Source of the DNA: Russula earlei
Taxonomy: Eukaryota > Basidiomycota > Agaricomycetes > Russulales > Russulaceae
Assembly: GCA_025769875.1 (NCBI GenBank)
Contig: JAGFNK010000032.1
Location: 62,001 to 126,000 of the forward strand
Direction of reading: 5' to 3'
DNA: 64,000 nucleotides
Part shown: in pieces, positions 1 through 10,080 of the stretch
Layout: every line of letters starts with the position of its first letter
How positions within the stretch are numbered: the stretch's first letter is position 1
Made by a program: the position numbers and the translations under genes
The notes under the pieces: model-generated
Database searches by the model: none
What the model was told of the DNA's origin: nothing
What the model saw: the letters and a program-made list of their open reading frames with translations, nothing else

Positions 1-1894
1 TCGCGTCGTTGGCTTGCTCGAGGGCCCGTTCCAAATGTAAGACATAGTCCGCATAACCCCGGAGGATGTGTGACTAGAAACAAGTTGAGTTTATGGCCAC
101 GCCAGGAAGAGCGAAGATCATCATACATTGGCCACGAACACATCGGCTAAGGACCTCACGAGAGGGTATTGCTCGTCGTACCGTTTCCGAAGACCTTCAC
201 TAAGCTTCAGATGTCCAGCAAGAATACTATCCTCGATGACTTCGAGGCACTGCCGCAAGTCATCCGGTAATTGGTGAGGAGCGACCCCACCTCTGACGAT
301 CAAATCCACTTTAGTTAGACTTTTCTTGGACTTTCGTAACACCACTCGTCCACTTTGGTGAGTAGAAATAGACTTGCGATCACGATCACGATCCTTTTCT
401 GCAGCTGACGCTCCCACAAAGGACTGACGGACCCAAAGATTGTGTAGACGCCACATTGGGGTTTGGGCGCGGAGGTGGGGGAAGGGACTGGTGGGAAGCG
501 GGAAGGGAATGGTACCGAGGGGTTTCTACCTGTGCGAGAAACGCCATAAGGTGAACGGGGATGGTTGTGTATGGAAGCAAGGTTCGTGTAGCCTTGTCCT
601 CCTCGGTGAGACTCATGGAAACCCTTTCCCACTCTATCGTTTTCGTCTTCAAAATCTGAGTTGAGAGACTCGCTGTCCATGTTTGGGGTATCCTTAGTCT
701 TCCCTTCGAGAGGCATGATCCACAGCAGTAGGCGTGTCAGACCGGAACCCGGTCGGGGAGAGGAAACGAGAGGCAATGGGTAGGTGCTCAAAAGACTCTA
801 CAGGGGTCTCGAGCCGCGACACATCGTCATACTCGGGTATTGTAGGCGATGCTATTGGAGAAGTGGGAGCAAATGGGTGGAAGCAGGGGAACTATAAACG
901 CATCCTTCATCTTGAGGAGTTCAGCTACATATCTACAAGACCGTTGACGATTTTGCAGCCAAGGAAAGCATGAATTCACTCACCTTTCTTCACTTGCAAC
1001 AATCTCCCATAACACCTCTTGCCGTGTGCGTTCGCGAGGTCCGAGATGGGTTACCAGATCTTCTTCTGCGCCCTCACTCCAAGAAGCGGGGGGAAGGACG
1101 CTTCCCAATGACTTCTGAGAGAAGGGAGTGCCGGAACGGAGGGAATGGTGAATAGAAGCGCCGTCTGTGTAACCCGGCTTTGTTGGATAGGGAGAAGGAG
1201 TCGGCGTAGGGCGTGTCGTTGTAGCTTTGACCGCCTGGGTGGTCGTTTTACTGGAGGCAACATCTGTGCGAGAAGCTGACGCAGCGGTAGACGTCGATCC
1301 ACGAGGATCCCTCGGATGCGGCTGCGGAGAGCGTACCACGGTACTCTTATTCGTAGTAGACGCATCATCTGCGGAAGGGCTATCTATACCGAGGCTGGAT
1401 GGGGTCGGGGTCGGGGCTGGGGAGATAAATGCCACTTTCTTCGGCACGTCATTGCCCCCAATAGTGGTACTTATGCTCCCGTTTCCAGTCTTACGCGAAT
1501 TGCGCCCACCAGAGTCCTGATCAGCGCGAGGTGAAGCCGTGCGGGTGACAATGGCGGTGTCGATGGACTCCTCCTCCGCGACATCAGAGAGGGGACCCCT
1601 GGAGTGAGTCACGGATACAGGAATGTAATCTGTTGGTGGTGGGATGTCTCCGATAGGTGGGAGGGGACGAGAGGAAATTTCAGGAAGGGGTTTGAAAGAC
1701 GCGATCGAGGTAGGTGTGTCAACTGAGCGTTGTGGCTGCTCGATTGGAGGAGGCCAATCTCTGAGGGGAGGAAGTTGAGGAAGTTTTTCCCTCTGATAGG
1801 AAGATGTTGAGGGAGGATATACGCCTGTGTCCTTTGTGTCCTTGGCTTTGTCTTTGGAAAGACCTCGGTTGAATCGGTTGAAAAGGGCCTTCAT
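1..1894 (-). CDS. RhoGEF (DH-domain guanine nucleotide exchange factor), 3' part cut by window edge
   Basis: Predicted exchange factor for Rho/Cdc42-type GTPases, acting in polarity and actin control. The first exon (about 1894-982) encodes a Pro/Ser/Thr-rich tail of about 300 residues and ends in the start of a DH domain (EVLWEIVASEER). An intron of about 60 bases follows, and the next exon continues YVAELLKMKDAF, the conserved first helix of DH domains. Later exons give QLPDDLRQCLEVIEDSILAG and further helices down to base 1, where the gene leaves the window; the PH region is not seen. The ATG at 1894 is chosen because the longer frame to 1915 begins with GTG. Near 700-712 the frame must slip by one base to join two good coding stretches. 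DH assignment is firm; the specific GTPase is unknown. Confidence 0.82.
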
Positions 1895-2074
1895 GACGGC
1901 ACCAAGAAAGGCCACGATCAGAGAGCGCTGATAAAGAAAAGGCGATAAAAGTACAGAAGGGGAATAGGGGAGGGAGGGCGAGGAGAGGAAGGGAAGTGGA
2001 AAGGCCGGAGAGAGAATTGGAAAAGAAAACGTTCACGGCAGCCTCGAGGCGGTCAAACCCAACGCAGGCAGCGA
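1895..2074. promoter_or_regulatory. Divergent promoter, RhoGEF / methyltransferase
   Basis: Only 180 bases separate the two start codons, so the two genes must share or overlap upstream control DNA. The strip is purine-rich on the + strand (runs of GGAGAGG type). No clear TATA box was seen. Confidence 0.5.
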
Positions 2075-2932
2075 ATGCGTGTCTCGACAACGGCCACTCT
2101 CCCCGCTCACCACATAAAACATCTTCAATCTCTCAATTACCACTTCTTTGGTCTTCCTTTCCTTCTCCTCCAACGCCAAGATGGCACATCAACCGGCACA
2201 GCCCTCTGGCTCGCCGCCCAATGTCTTTCTGCCTACCTCGCAACCATTCACAAGTCGATCTCTCCTCGTCACACTCGCCCTCGCGTCCTGGAGCTCGGCA
2301 GCGGCATCGGCCTCACCGCGTTCGTATTCATTTATTCGGTTTGTTTCCCGCTTTCACGTTCTCAGAAAACATACAGCCTTGCCATGAACTCTTTTCATTG
2401 GGATGTCCTTGCTACAGACACAGCCCATACGATCTGTTCCGTGCTAGCGCCGAATATCGCATCGAATCACCCCACGTCCTCTCGCAACGATGCCATCATC
2501 CAAGTCAGAGAACTTGATTGGCTTGTCCCGCCGGAATCCTGGGACTGGGGTAACCCGGTTGCCGTGGCGTCCTCCAAGCCATGCCTATCGGCCAATCTGA
2601 CGCGTGTTTGTAATCCCGTTCTGCAACCTCCCTTCGACCTTATAGTATCTTCGGATACCATATATGCTGTTGAACTTGTTCAACCTCTGCTCCGTGCCAT
2701 TCATACTGCTGTGATCGCTTCCGGTTCGCCACCAGTGTACCTCGGTATTGAACGTCGTGATTCTGCCGTCATTGACCGTGCCCTCTCCGAGGCAGAGGAC
2801 GTTTGGGGCTTTACAGTGACCCGCGTGGGCCACAGGAGTGTATCCAAGGCGATGAAGAAAGGGGGTCTGAAATGGAAGAAAGAAGATTGGGATGGCGTAG
2901 AGATATGGAGATTAAAGCTCAAGAACGTCTAG
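2075..2932 (+). CDS. METTL21-type protein (lysine) methyltransferase
   Basis: Seven-beta-strand SAM-dependent methyltransferase of the METTL21/Methyltransf_16 family, whose members methylate lysines on translation factors and chaperones. The SAM motif RVLELGSGIGLTA is near residues 70-82, followed by HWDVLATD, and the post-motif DLIVSSDTIY is near residue 190. The frame is open across the whole span, but about 54 bases around 2319-2374 (ending TACAG) interrupt the family pattern between LTA and LAMNSFHWD. They look like an intron whose length is a multiple of three, giving a mature protein of about 265 residues. It resembles yeast EFM-type enzymes, but the exact orthologue and substrate cannot be read from sequence. 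Confidence 0.78.
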   Translation: MRVSTTATLPAHHIKHLQSLNYHFFGLPFLLLQRQDGTSTGTALWLAAQCLSAYLATIHKSISPRHTRPRVLELGSGIGLTAFVFIYSVCFPLSRSQKTYSLAMNSFHWDVLATDTAHTICSVLAPNIASNHPTSSRNDAIIQVRELDWLVPPESWDWGNPVAVASSKPCLSANLTRVCNPVLQPPFDLIVSSDTIYAVELVQPLLRAIHTAVIASGSPPVYLGIERRDSAVIDRALSEAEDVWGFTVTRVGHRSVSKAMKKGGLKWKKEDWDGVEIWRLKLKNV

Positions 2933-3113
2933 TATGTCGCGCGCTATTTAATCATAGCCTCACGAGATGCGCACAGTCCGCGCATTATGCCTGAAAACTG
3001 AACGGCGGAGGCCATCGATTAAAAGGTCGTGACTGGGCTGAAAAAGAAGGCTAGTAGCCTGGCATGGCGGGGGGCCCTGGTAATTTCTTGATCACAGTTA
3101 TACTAGCTTGATA

Positions 3114-3162
3114 CCGACCCACCAACTGTGCAGCTTACTTAAGGTACCTAGCACTTGGTCAG
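3114..3162 (+). repeat. Left terminal inverted repeat of pogo copy 1
   Basis: 49 bases that match the reverse complement of 6383-6431 with two mismatches. The core AAGGTACCTAGCACTTGGTC is identical in both arms. Confidence 0.85.
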
Positions 3163-3367
3163 TCACACATAGTCACCAGACACATAATGAAAACTTTGAA
3201 GTGCTGTTTGAACCTTACATTGTTAATGAGATGGGTAAAAACACTGCAATTGGAGGTTTTTGGGGGGGGGGGCAAGGAAAAAAGACAATTTAATACTGTG
3301 TGCATACAGGAATTAACTAAACACTCTCAATCTGATTCTGCCTGCCTTGAAGGAAGAGCCCAGCAAA

Positions 3368-6088
3368 TCAAGGCTGATCACAAAGGCCCGCATGTGCTTT
3401 GAGGTGGGACTTGAGCTGGCAAACTAGCTCATTGATGGTGCCCGACATCTTGAGTCCAAGCGCACCAGAGAGCACGATAAGGTTGTCTTTGCATTTATAT
3501 GAGGAAAGTGGTTCTGTAAAACATGAGTGCATCATTGTAAATTGACATTGAGACTCACTGGTGAAAAACCTTAGACTGTATGTTCTCTGAGATTTGTGCA
3601 TTGCAAGCTGCTTCATTGGTTGACTTTTGAGCTGCCTTCTCAGCAGCCTCTCTTGTGAGCTGGGCCTTCTCTTCCTGTTCAGTGAGCCACTGCACCTCAA
3701 CTTCAGGATGGGCAACAAAATGCGCGCTTGTCTTCACAGAATGGCGCATCTTGTGCTTCTGATTTTCCAACTCTGTCCTGGCATCAGATGCTGCATGCTT
3801 CATGATGGTGCAGTGTGCGTTACTGGAGCTGGTCTCTGCCCTGGCTTGAAGGATCTTCCTTCCCATCAGCTCCACCATCAACTGGAGTTGAGAGAGCTCT
3901 GAACTCATCTCCTGGAATGTAGTGGGGATTGGTGCATGGTGAGTACCAAATGCAATTGAGAGAGACATTGCAGGGGAAGAACTCACCCTTTGAGAGTGAG
4001 TAAAGGGGGGGATGAGCCGGAGAGGGTCTCGGCTGGTGGACACGTCACATGGATGCTCTGACACATTTTGCGTAATGGCTGAAGTGCATTCATTGTCCAT
4101 TGTAGGCAAGGAAGAGGACAGAGCCAAATTAAGCAAGACATGCAGACGTGAAGTGAGAGGAGCTGGTGAAGGGATGGGGGGGGGTTGCAGAAGACATGAC
4201 CAAAGGAGAACATGAATGTGGTGGTGGCAAGTCATTCATGTGGTCTGGCAGTGGTGCAAAGTCCAAGTCATTGGACTCTGTGTCCCAGTCAAATGTGACT
4301 GGGTCTTCATCTGTTACATCAAGACTGTCTTGCACATGCTTGTTGTCTTGCATGCCCTCATTGGTGTCTGAGCCATCCCAGTCAGAGGACTCAGAGGGAA
4401 GGGGGGAGGATGAGGGAACATCAACAGAAAATGAGATTGGGACATGCTGAGTGGTGGAGTAAGCTTTGGAAGGTGCAAAATCAGCCTCAATGAAGATGGA
4501 GGGGTTGAAGGGGTGGATGCCAGTGGAGGAGAACACAGACACAAGGAGCTTGTGGGTCATTGTCTGAGTGTGCACCTTCATGTACTTGACAATGATGTTG
4601 TAACACATGATGGGAATGTTTTCACAGATGTGGCAGTCACAATGAATGGACCAGTTCTGCTGTGTGTGGCAAAAAACTTTGATGTCAAGCGGTTGGAGCT
4701 TGTGAGTGCACTTGGAGGGGAAGGCAACAATGATGATGTTGTGTTGGTATGCAAGTGCCTGGAATCTGTCAGTCTCATGAGAGTTGTGACCATCAACAAA
4801 AAGGACGACAGGGTCGTCAGTGACCTTGTGGTCCAGACCAAAGGGAATGAAGGCATGGCGGAACCATGACAAACCAATTTTGTTGTCCATCCACCCATTT
4901 TGGGATGTGGCAATCCCCCTGATTGGGGCATCCAGATTGGATCCGTGGTGGACCAGGAGAGGCCTGTTTGAAAGGACAGACACTAGGGGAACAGACAACC
5001 CAGAGGGCAAAATACACTCAATGATGGTGACAAGTTTGAGGGAATCTGAATGCATGTGATAAAATTTGCTTTTCTTGAGGGTGCATAGGTGAAAGTATTT
5101 TTCGTACCGTTTGTGGCCTCCACCAAGTTGTAAACCCTTCTTGTCCATGTTCCAGATGTGCTCTGGTGGGAGGTTTGGGTGCTTGTCATAGACCTGCTTG
5201 ACTAGCTCAAAATATTGAGTGACATTTGAGACATTGAAGTTCTGAGCATGCTTGGGATCCAGATTACTTGGCTTTGATGACCAAAGCTCCGGGTGCCGCT
5301 TCTGGAAATGGCGGTGCCAGTTCTTGTTGAACCGGAACCCAAACAGATCAAAGAAGGTGAAGACCTTCATACAAGGTTCAAGATCCACTTAGAGATGTTA
5401 CATGTTAGACAGAACTTTAGCATATGTGCTTATGGCAGTAGGGTTACGCATACTACGCTATCTATCACAAGATGCAGCCTTATGCTGTGTCTAGAACATT
5501 TCCACATCACGCATCACTGTGTGCATGATATAGTGGACACCTGTAGTCACCTCTTTTGGACTTAGGAACAGCCCTGGGTCATAGAGGTATGAATACCATA
5601 CATGTAGACGAGTATACACATCGCTCTACACCCCAATATCACTTGAGCATTAGCACAACCTCTAAGGTGGGTTGCTTGGCCTGTTAGCTGTGCTCTATGC
5701 TGTGCAACAGTTCTTGCCTGGGATGATGCCAGACATGTCGTACCTGAGAGATTTGACATTGTTCTGGTCTATTGGTTTAGCAATCAAGGCCTGGTGGCCT
5801 ACCCAGGAAACTAGCACACCCTCCTGTTCCTTTGAGAGCAGTTGCTGAGTCACATTTGCATCCTTCTTGCAACAACACCCATTGATGTGATCACTGAGTG
5901 TCTGAAGAGGAACCTAAGGGAATTTATAAGTGTTAGAGAACCAAATGACTGCTCCTCACATTGTGGGCAATCACAGCTGTTCATCTACTTTTGAAGCAGC
6001 CCTCCTGCCGCTCGGTGATTGCTCCTTGAATTTGGTCCTCATATGCATCATCTGTCTGGCATGATCGCTTTGTGCAGATGGGCGGCAT
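3368..6088 (-). CDS. Pogo/CENP-B-like DDE transposase of copy 1
   Basis: Multi-exon transposase of the DDE_1 superfamily. The start at 6088 (MPPICTKRSCQTDD) is chosen by comparison with the second copy. A CENP-B/Tc5-type helix-turn-helix follows (LSKEQEGVLVSW, then FQKRHPELWSSKPSNLDPK). The catalytic core has three aspartates in family context: NMDKKGLQLGG (near 4950), LFVDGHNSHETD (near 4790) and LQPLDIKVF (near 4685). The third exon (5388-4129) is open for 419 codons. A Ser/Pro-rich linker, a coiled-coil-like Gln/Glu/Ala region and a short last exon ending at 3368 complete it. The core shows no stop, so this copy may encode a full protein, although the family usually has NMDEKG at the first site. 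Intron ends are approximate. Confidence 0.72.
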
Positions 6089-6382
6089 CAATTAAATGGT
6101 TTATTACACTGCAATGTGGGAGTGGGAGAGTGTTACAGCGATGGGGCTAATGAGAGGATGAGGATGGCTTAGAGACATGTGATTAGCCGAGGATGCCGAT
6201 TTGAAGCACCGACTTGAACTCTACCATTCTGCATGACATCTCTCCAAAAACACGAGGAAGGGGAAAACATCAAATGGGTATATTCTGACAAAAATAAAAC
6301 ATGGGTGGATTCACATTAATCACTACTTTCATCCCCCATTTGAAAGAAATCAAGATTATCATTTTCAGTGTGTCTACAAATT

Positions 6383-6431
6383 CTGACCAAGTGCTAGGTA
6401 CCTTAAGTCAGCTGCACAGTTGGTGGGTTGG
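6383..6431 (-). repeat. Right terminal inverted repeat of pogo copy 1
   Basis: Partner of 3114-3162. The inner part resembles, in decayed form, the ends of the second copy near 18797 and 27369. Confidence 0.85.
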
Positions 6432-6576
6432 TGACAGTACAGGTTTACACCACAACTTTGAGGCTGTCTAGGCTCAATGCCCTTGGATGCACGCTTCCAG
6501 CCATTACTGGTAATTAGTCTGGGACGTGTGGTGGCGTTTTGGGTTTGGTTTGAGATGGACTTTGGTTTGAGATGGA

Positions 6577-7028
6577 CATCAGCAAAATCACAAGAAAATT
6601 TTTGACTTTTTTGACTTTTTAGCTTTATTGGGAGTATTTCTAAAGTTGAAAGTTCATAAAGTAGTAAAGCACCATTCAAGCCTCCATAAAGCCAGAAATG
6701 GTAGTAAAGTTTGTAAAGTCTGTTAAAGTCCCTGATATGTCCCAAACCAACATTGGACAGAGAGGGCTCTTAACTTTAGCAATAACATTTTTTCATGCAT
6801 TAGAGTGGAAATTGGCTGATAGCCCTAAGGCTGGCTGATGTGACTTTCCAACTTTTGAGAACTTTGCAGAACTTATGCAGCTTTCTCAACTTTCTTGGCT
6901 ATATAGTTGATATTTGGGTCACAACTTTCTAGAATTAGGGTCAGTCCAAGCAACCATTGACTTTTCAACTTTTTTGACTCTATAAAGACTTTATAAAGCT
7001 AAAAAATATTTATGTGTTTTTCCTGATG
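6577..7028. mobile_element. Small inverted-repeat element (MITE-like), copy B
   Basis: A 452-base AT-rich segment that begins CATCAGCAAAATCACAAG and ends, read on the other strand, CATCAGGAAAAACACATAA. The two ends therefore form imperfect inverted repeats. It has no coding capacity. The same termini bound 23179-23758, so the two are a family found within this window. A 2-base GA flanks both sides. The interior repeats TTGACTTTTTTGAC-like blocks in opposite orientation. Confidence 0.6.
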
Positions 7029-7283
7029 GACTTTCAGCGCTTCAGCGCCCATCACAACACAAACATGGCCATACCCGCCCGCGATCACCCGCAACCAGGA
7101 ACCGTTACCGTTTTTGTGGGAATTATTTAATGGCCTCCCAAATTTCCGACAAATGAGAAATATCGTACGTACAGATCGTCGCACCAGGTTACGTAATCAT
7201 CACGCAGCAGTCATCGAGTTGTCCGCCAGTCGTCGGTTGGCTACGAAGGTTTCTTCAAAGATAACCTCCAGGTAAAACCGCCA

Positions 7284-10080
7284 ATGGCGCCCGGATCTGA
7301 ACCATTGTCCATCGAAACTTTGCTGGAGAAGCAGAAAGAGGAACGGGAAGCTGCGGCGAGGGTAGGTCAAGCTTCATCTTGTCCTAAAGTCGTCTAATTC
7401 CCCTTCCTTTCAGCCCAAGTTCCTCTCGAAGGAGGAACGTGCAAAGATTGCCATTGCCAAACGAGCCCAAGAAATACGGGAAGAGAGGAAACGGGAAGAG
7501 GAGAACCGGAAGGACAGGGAACAACTCGAGCACGAGGCCGAGGTCGTTCGAAGGCAAGAGAGGGAGAGCAAGTATGTGACAAGCGGCAGCTCACGACGTC
7601 GGTTCTTTCCCCCTGCTCTCTCGTTTGCTTCGTCGACTCACAGATCGTACGTACCACAGACGATGACCACCACGATCGCAGCCGCGACGGGCGCGAACGC
7701 GGCCGGGGGGGTGGCCGTAGAGATTACCGGGACAGGCGTGTAAACGATGACAGACGTTCAGGGTACAACAACGTCCCGACCGAACCCCGCGCAGAGCGTG
7801 CCAAAGCCGCCGCCAACCCTTCCGCGCCGTCATCGTCGAGCGCTCCGCATCCGCATTCCGTTTCGACGTCCGACGCCTCGACCCCCGGAACGGACGCCGC
7901 CTTCGCCCCCGCGATGACGGAAGAGGATCTCGCGGCGTTGCGTTCGCGCTATCTCGGCGTCGACAAGAAGAAGCGCAGGATTCGGAAGATGAACGAGCGC
8001 AAGTTCGTCTTTGACTGGGACGAGCAAGAGGACACGTTCTCCGTGGACCCCTCCGCCAACATCGGAGTTCAGCGGCAGGGTGCGCAAGTCATGTTCGGAC
8101 GCGGGCACATCGCGGGCATGGACGACGGTGGGGGTGGCAGGACGGGCACCAAGTCCGATACCCAACTGGCCGACGCCATGGAGCGGAGAAAGGCCGCAAA
8201 ACATGGTTACGACGATCGCCATTGGACGGAAAAGGCGTTGGACGAGATGAAGGAGCGTGATTGGCGCATCTTTCGCGAGGACTTCAGCATTGCCGCACGG
8301 GGTCTGCTTGTTTTTTTATATATTGTCATCGCCGACTGACCCTCCGCGCAGGTGGCAATATACCTCACCCATTACGCACGTGGGAGGAGTCGGCCATCCC
8401 CAAACAGATCCTCGTCGTTATTGATCAGATAGGATACAAGGAACCGTCCCCTATTCAGCGTCAAGCAATTCCGATCGGGTTACAGAATCGAGACATCATC
8501 GGTATCGCAGAAACAGGTGTGGTTTCATCTACATGTGCGTTGAGTGTGGTGCTGAGTTGACTCACAAGGTTCCGGAAAAACTGCAGCATTCGTCATCCCG
8601 ATGCTTACGTTTATCTCGAATATGCCCCCATTCACGGAGGAAAACAGGCACCTGGGACCCGTAGGGTTGATCTTGGCTCCTACCCGTGAGCTGGCGCAGC
8701 AGATTGAGTCCGAGGCTCGAAGGTTTGCTACACCACTTGGCTTCCGTTGCGTATCTATCGTTGGAGGGGTATGTTCGTCACTCTCACCTGTGTTAAACGG
8801 AACTAATCGACTGCAGAGAGCTGTCGAAGAGCAACAATTCAATCTTCGCGAGGGAGCGGAAATTATTATTGCTACACCCGGACGTCTAAAGGACGTCCTA
8901 GAGCGACATGTCCTTGTGCTATCTCAATGCCGCTACGTCGTCATGGACGAGGCCGATCGTATGGTACATCTGGGGTTCGAGGCTGATCTCACCTTCATCC
9001 TGGACCAGCTCCCCTCTGAGACCATGGAAGGTGAGGACCCAAGTGAACAGATGGATGTCGACGGCGAGACCATGGTGAAGAAGGGTCGCACACGAGTGAC
9101 GACGCTGTTTTCCGCGACGATGCCGCCCCCCGTCGAAAGGCTCGCAAGGAAATATTTGAAGCGCCCGGCGGTCATCACTATCGGTGAAGCAGGCAGGGCG
9201 GTTGATACTGTTGAACAGCGGGTCGAGTTCGTCATTGGCGAAGAAAAGAAAAAGTACGTGGATCAGCCCTCCAGTTTCGGGAATAATGCTGATAAAGGGC
9301 TTCCTTCCCTGTTCAGACAACGCCTTCTCGAAATCCTAAACAGTGGGCAATACCAGGCTCCCATCATCGTTTTTGTCAACCAGAAAAAGACTGCGGATAT
9401 GGTGGCGAAGGACCTTTCCCGCGCTGGTGTGCGTTTGTAATTTCCTAAAAAAATGTTCCCATGACATGTGCTAACATAAGAGGCTTTCATAGTGGAGTGC
9501 GGCGACTCTGCACTCGGGCAAAAATCAAGAGCAGCGAGAAGCTTCTCTGCAGTCGCTCCGTTCCGGTGCCTCCGACGTTTTAGTTGCGACGGACCTCGCG
9601 GGGCGTGGTATCGACGTACAAGATGTATCACTTGTCATCAACTTCCAGATGGCAAGCACAATCGAGGCTTACGTACATCGGATAGGTTTGTCATCCCCTC
9701 GACTTTCCGTGTGCGCACTGAGGACCGAGTTTTGCGTTTCAGGTCGCACCGGGCGAGCTGGTAAACAAGGGACAGCAATCACGTTCTTGACTAACGACGA
9801 TGACGAGGTGATGTGCGTTGTTATTTTTGTTCCTCCTCTCTCTGTTCCGTAGATGTGGGGGCTGACGTATCTCGTGTTCGCGTGATAAGGTATGACCTGA
9901 AGCAAGGTGAGCTAACAATATATCCCAGCGAAATTCAAAGGCGCTGATGGATGGGGATCCCCAGAAATATCGAAGAGCCCCGTGTCAAAGGTTCCTGTAG
10001 AACTGGCGAGACACGAGGCCGCTCAACACAAAGTGTCTCGTGAAATGAAACGTAAACGGGACGCAGAGGATCAAGGATAA
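7284..10080 (+). CDS. PRP28: PRP28 / DDX23 DEAD-box RNA helicase (U5 snRNP)
   Basis: Spliceosomal ATPase that swaps U1 for U6 at the 5' splice site. The N-terminus is charged ([19 protein letters not shown], then an Arg/Asp-rich stretch). The PRP28 signature [20 protein letters not shown] follows, then the Q motif [13 protein letters not shown], Walker [12 protein letters not shown] (completed across an intron near 8515-8570), [23 protein letters not shown] and HRIGRTGRAG. About ten introns of 45-80 bases are needed; the first (7362-7413) joins AAAR to PKFLSKEER. The reading stays in frame to the TAA at 10078. The ATG at 7284 is the first one before the conserved leader. Motif order and length fit the family fully. 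Confidence 0.93.

Larger units (their letters stand above)
3113..6432 (-). mobile_element. Pogo/Tc1-type DNA transposon, copy 1 (nearly complete)
   Basis: A 3.3 kb element bounded by inverted repeats. The left end (3114-3162) and the reverse complement of the right end (6383-6431) match over 49 bases with two differences; both contain CACCAACTGTGCAGCT and AAGGTACCTAGCACTTGG. It carries one transposase gene on the minus strand. No clean TA duplication is seen at the ends (left flank ...CTTGAT, right flank GACAG...), so the exact termini may be off by a few bases. The GC content is lower than in neighbouring genes. A degraded relative lies at 18797-27369. Confidence 0.85.

Noticed and set aside
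980..1915. Use of 1915 as RhoGEF start
   Set aside because: That codon is GTG; the first ATG is at 1894.
6374..6745. Open frame of 123 codons over the right transposon end
   Set aside because: It runs through the terminal inverted repeat and into the small inverted-repeat element; repeat-derived, not a gene.
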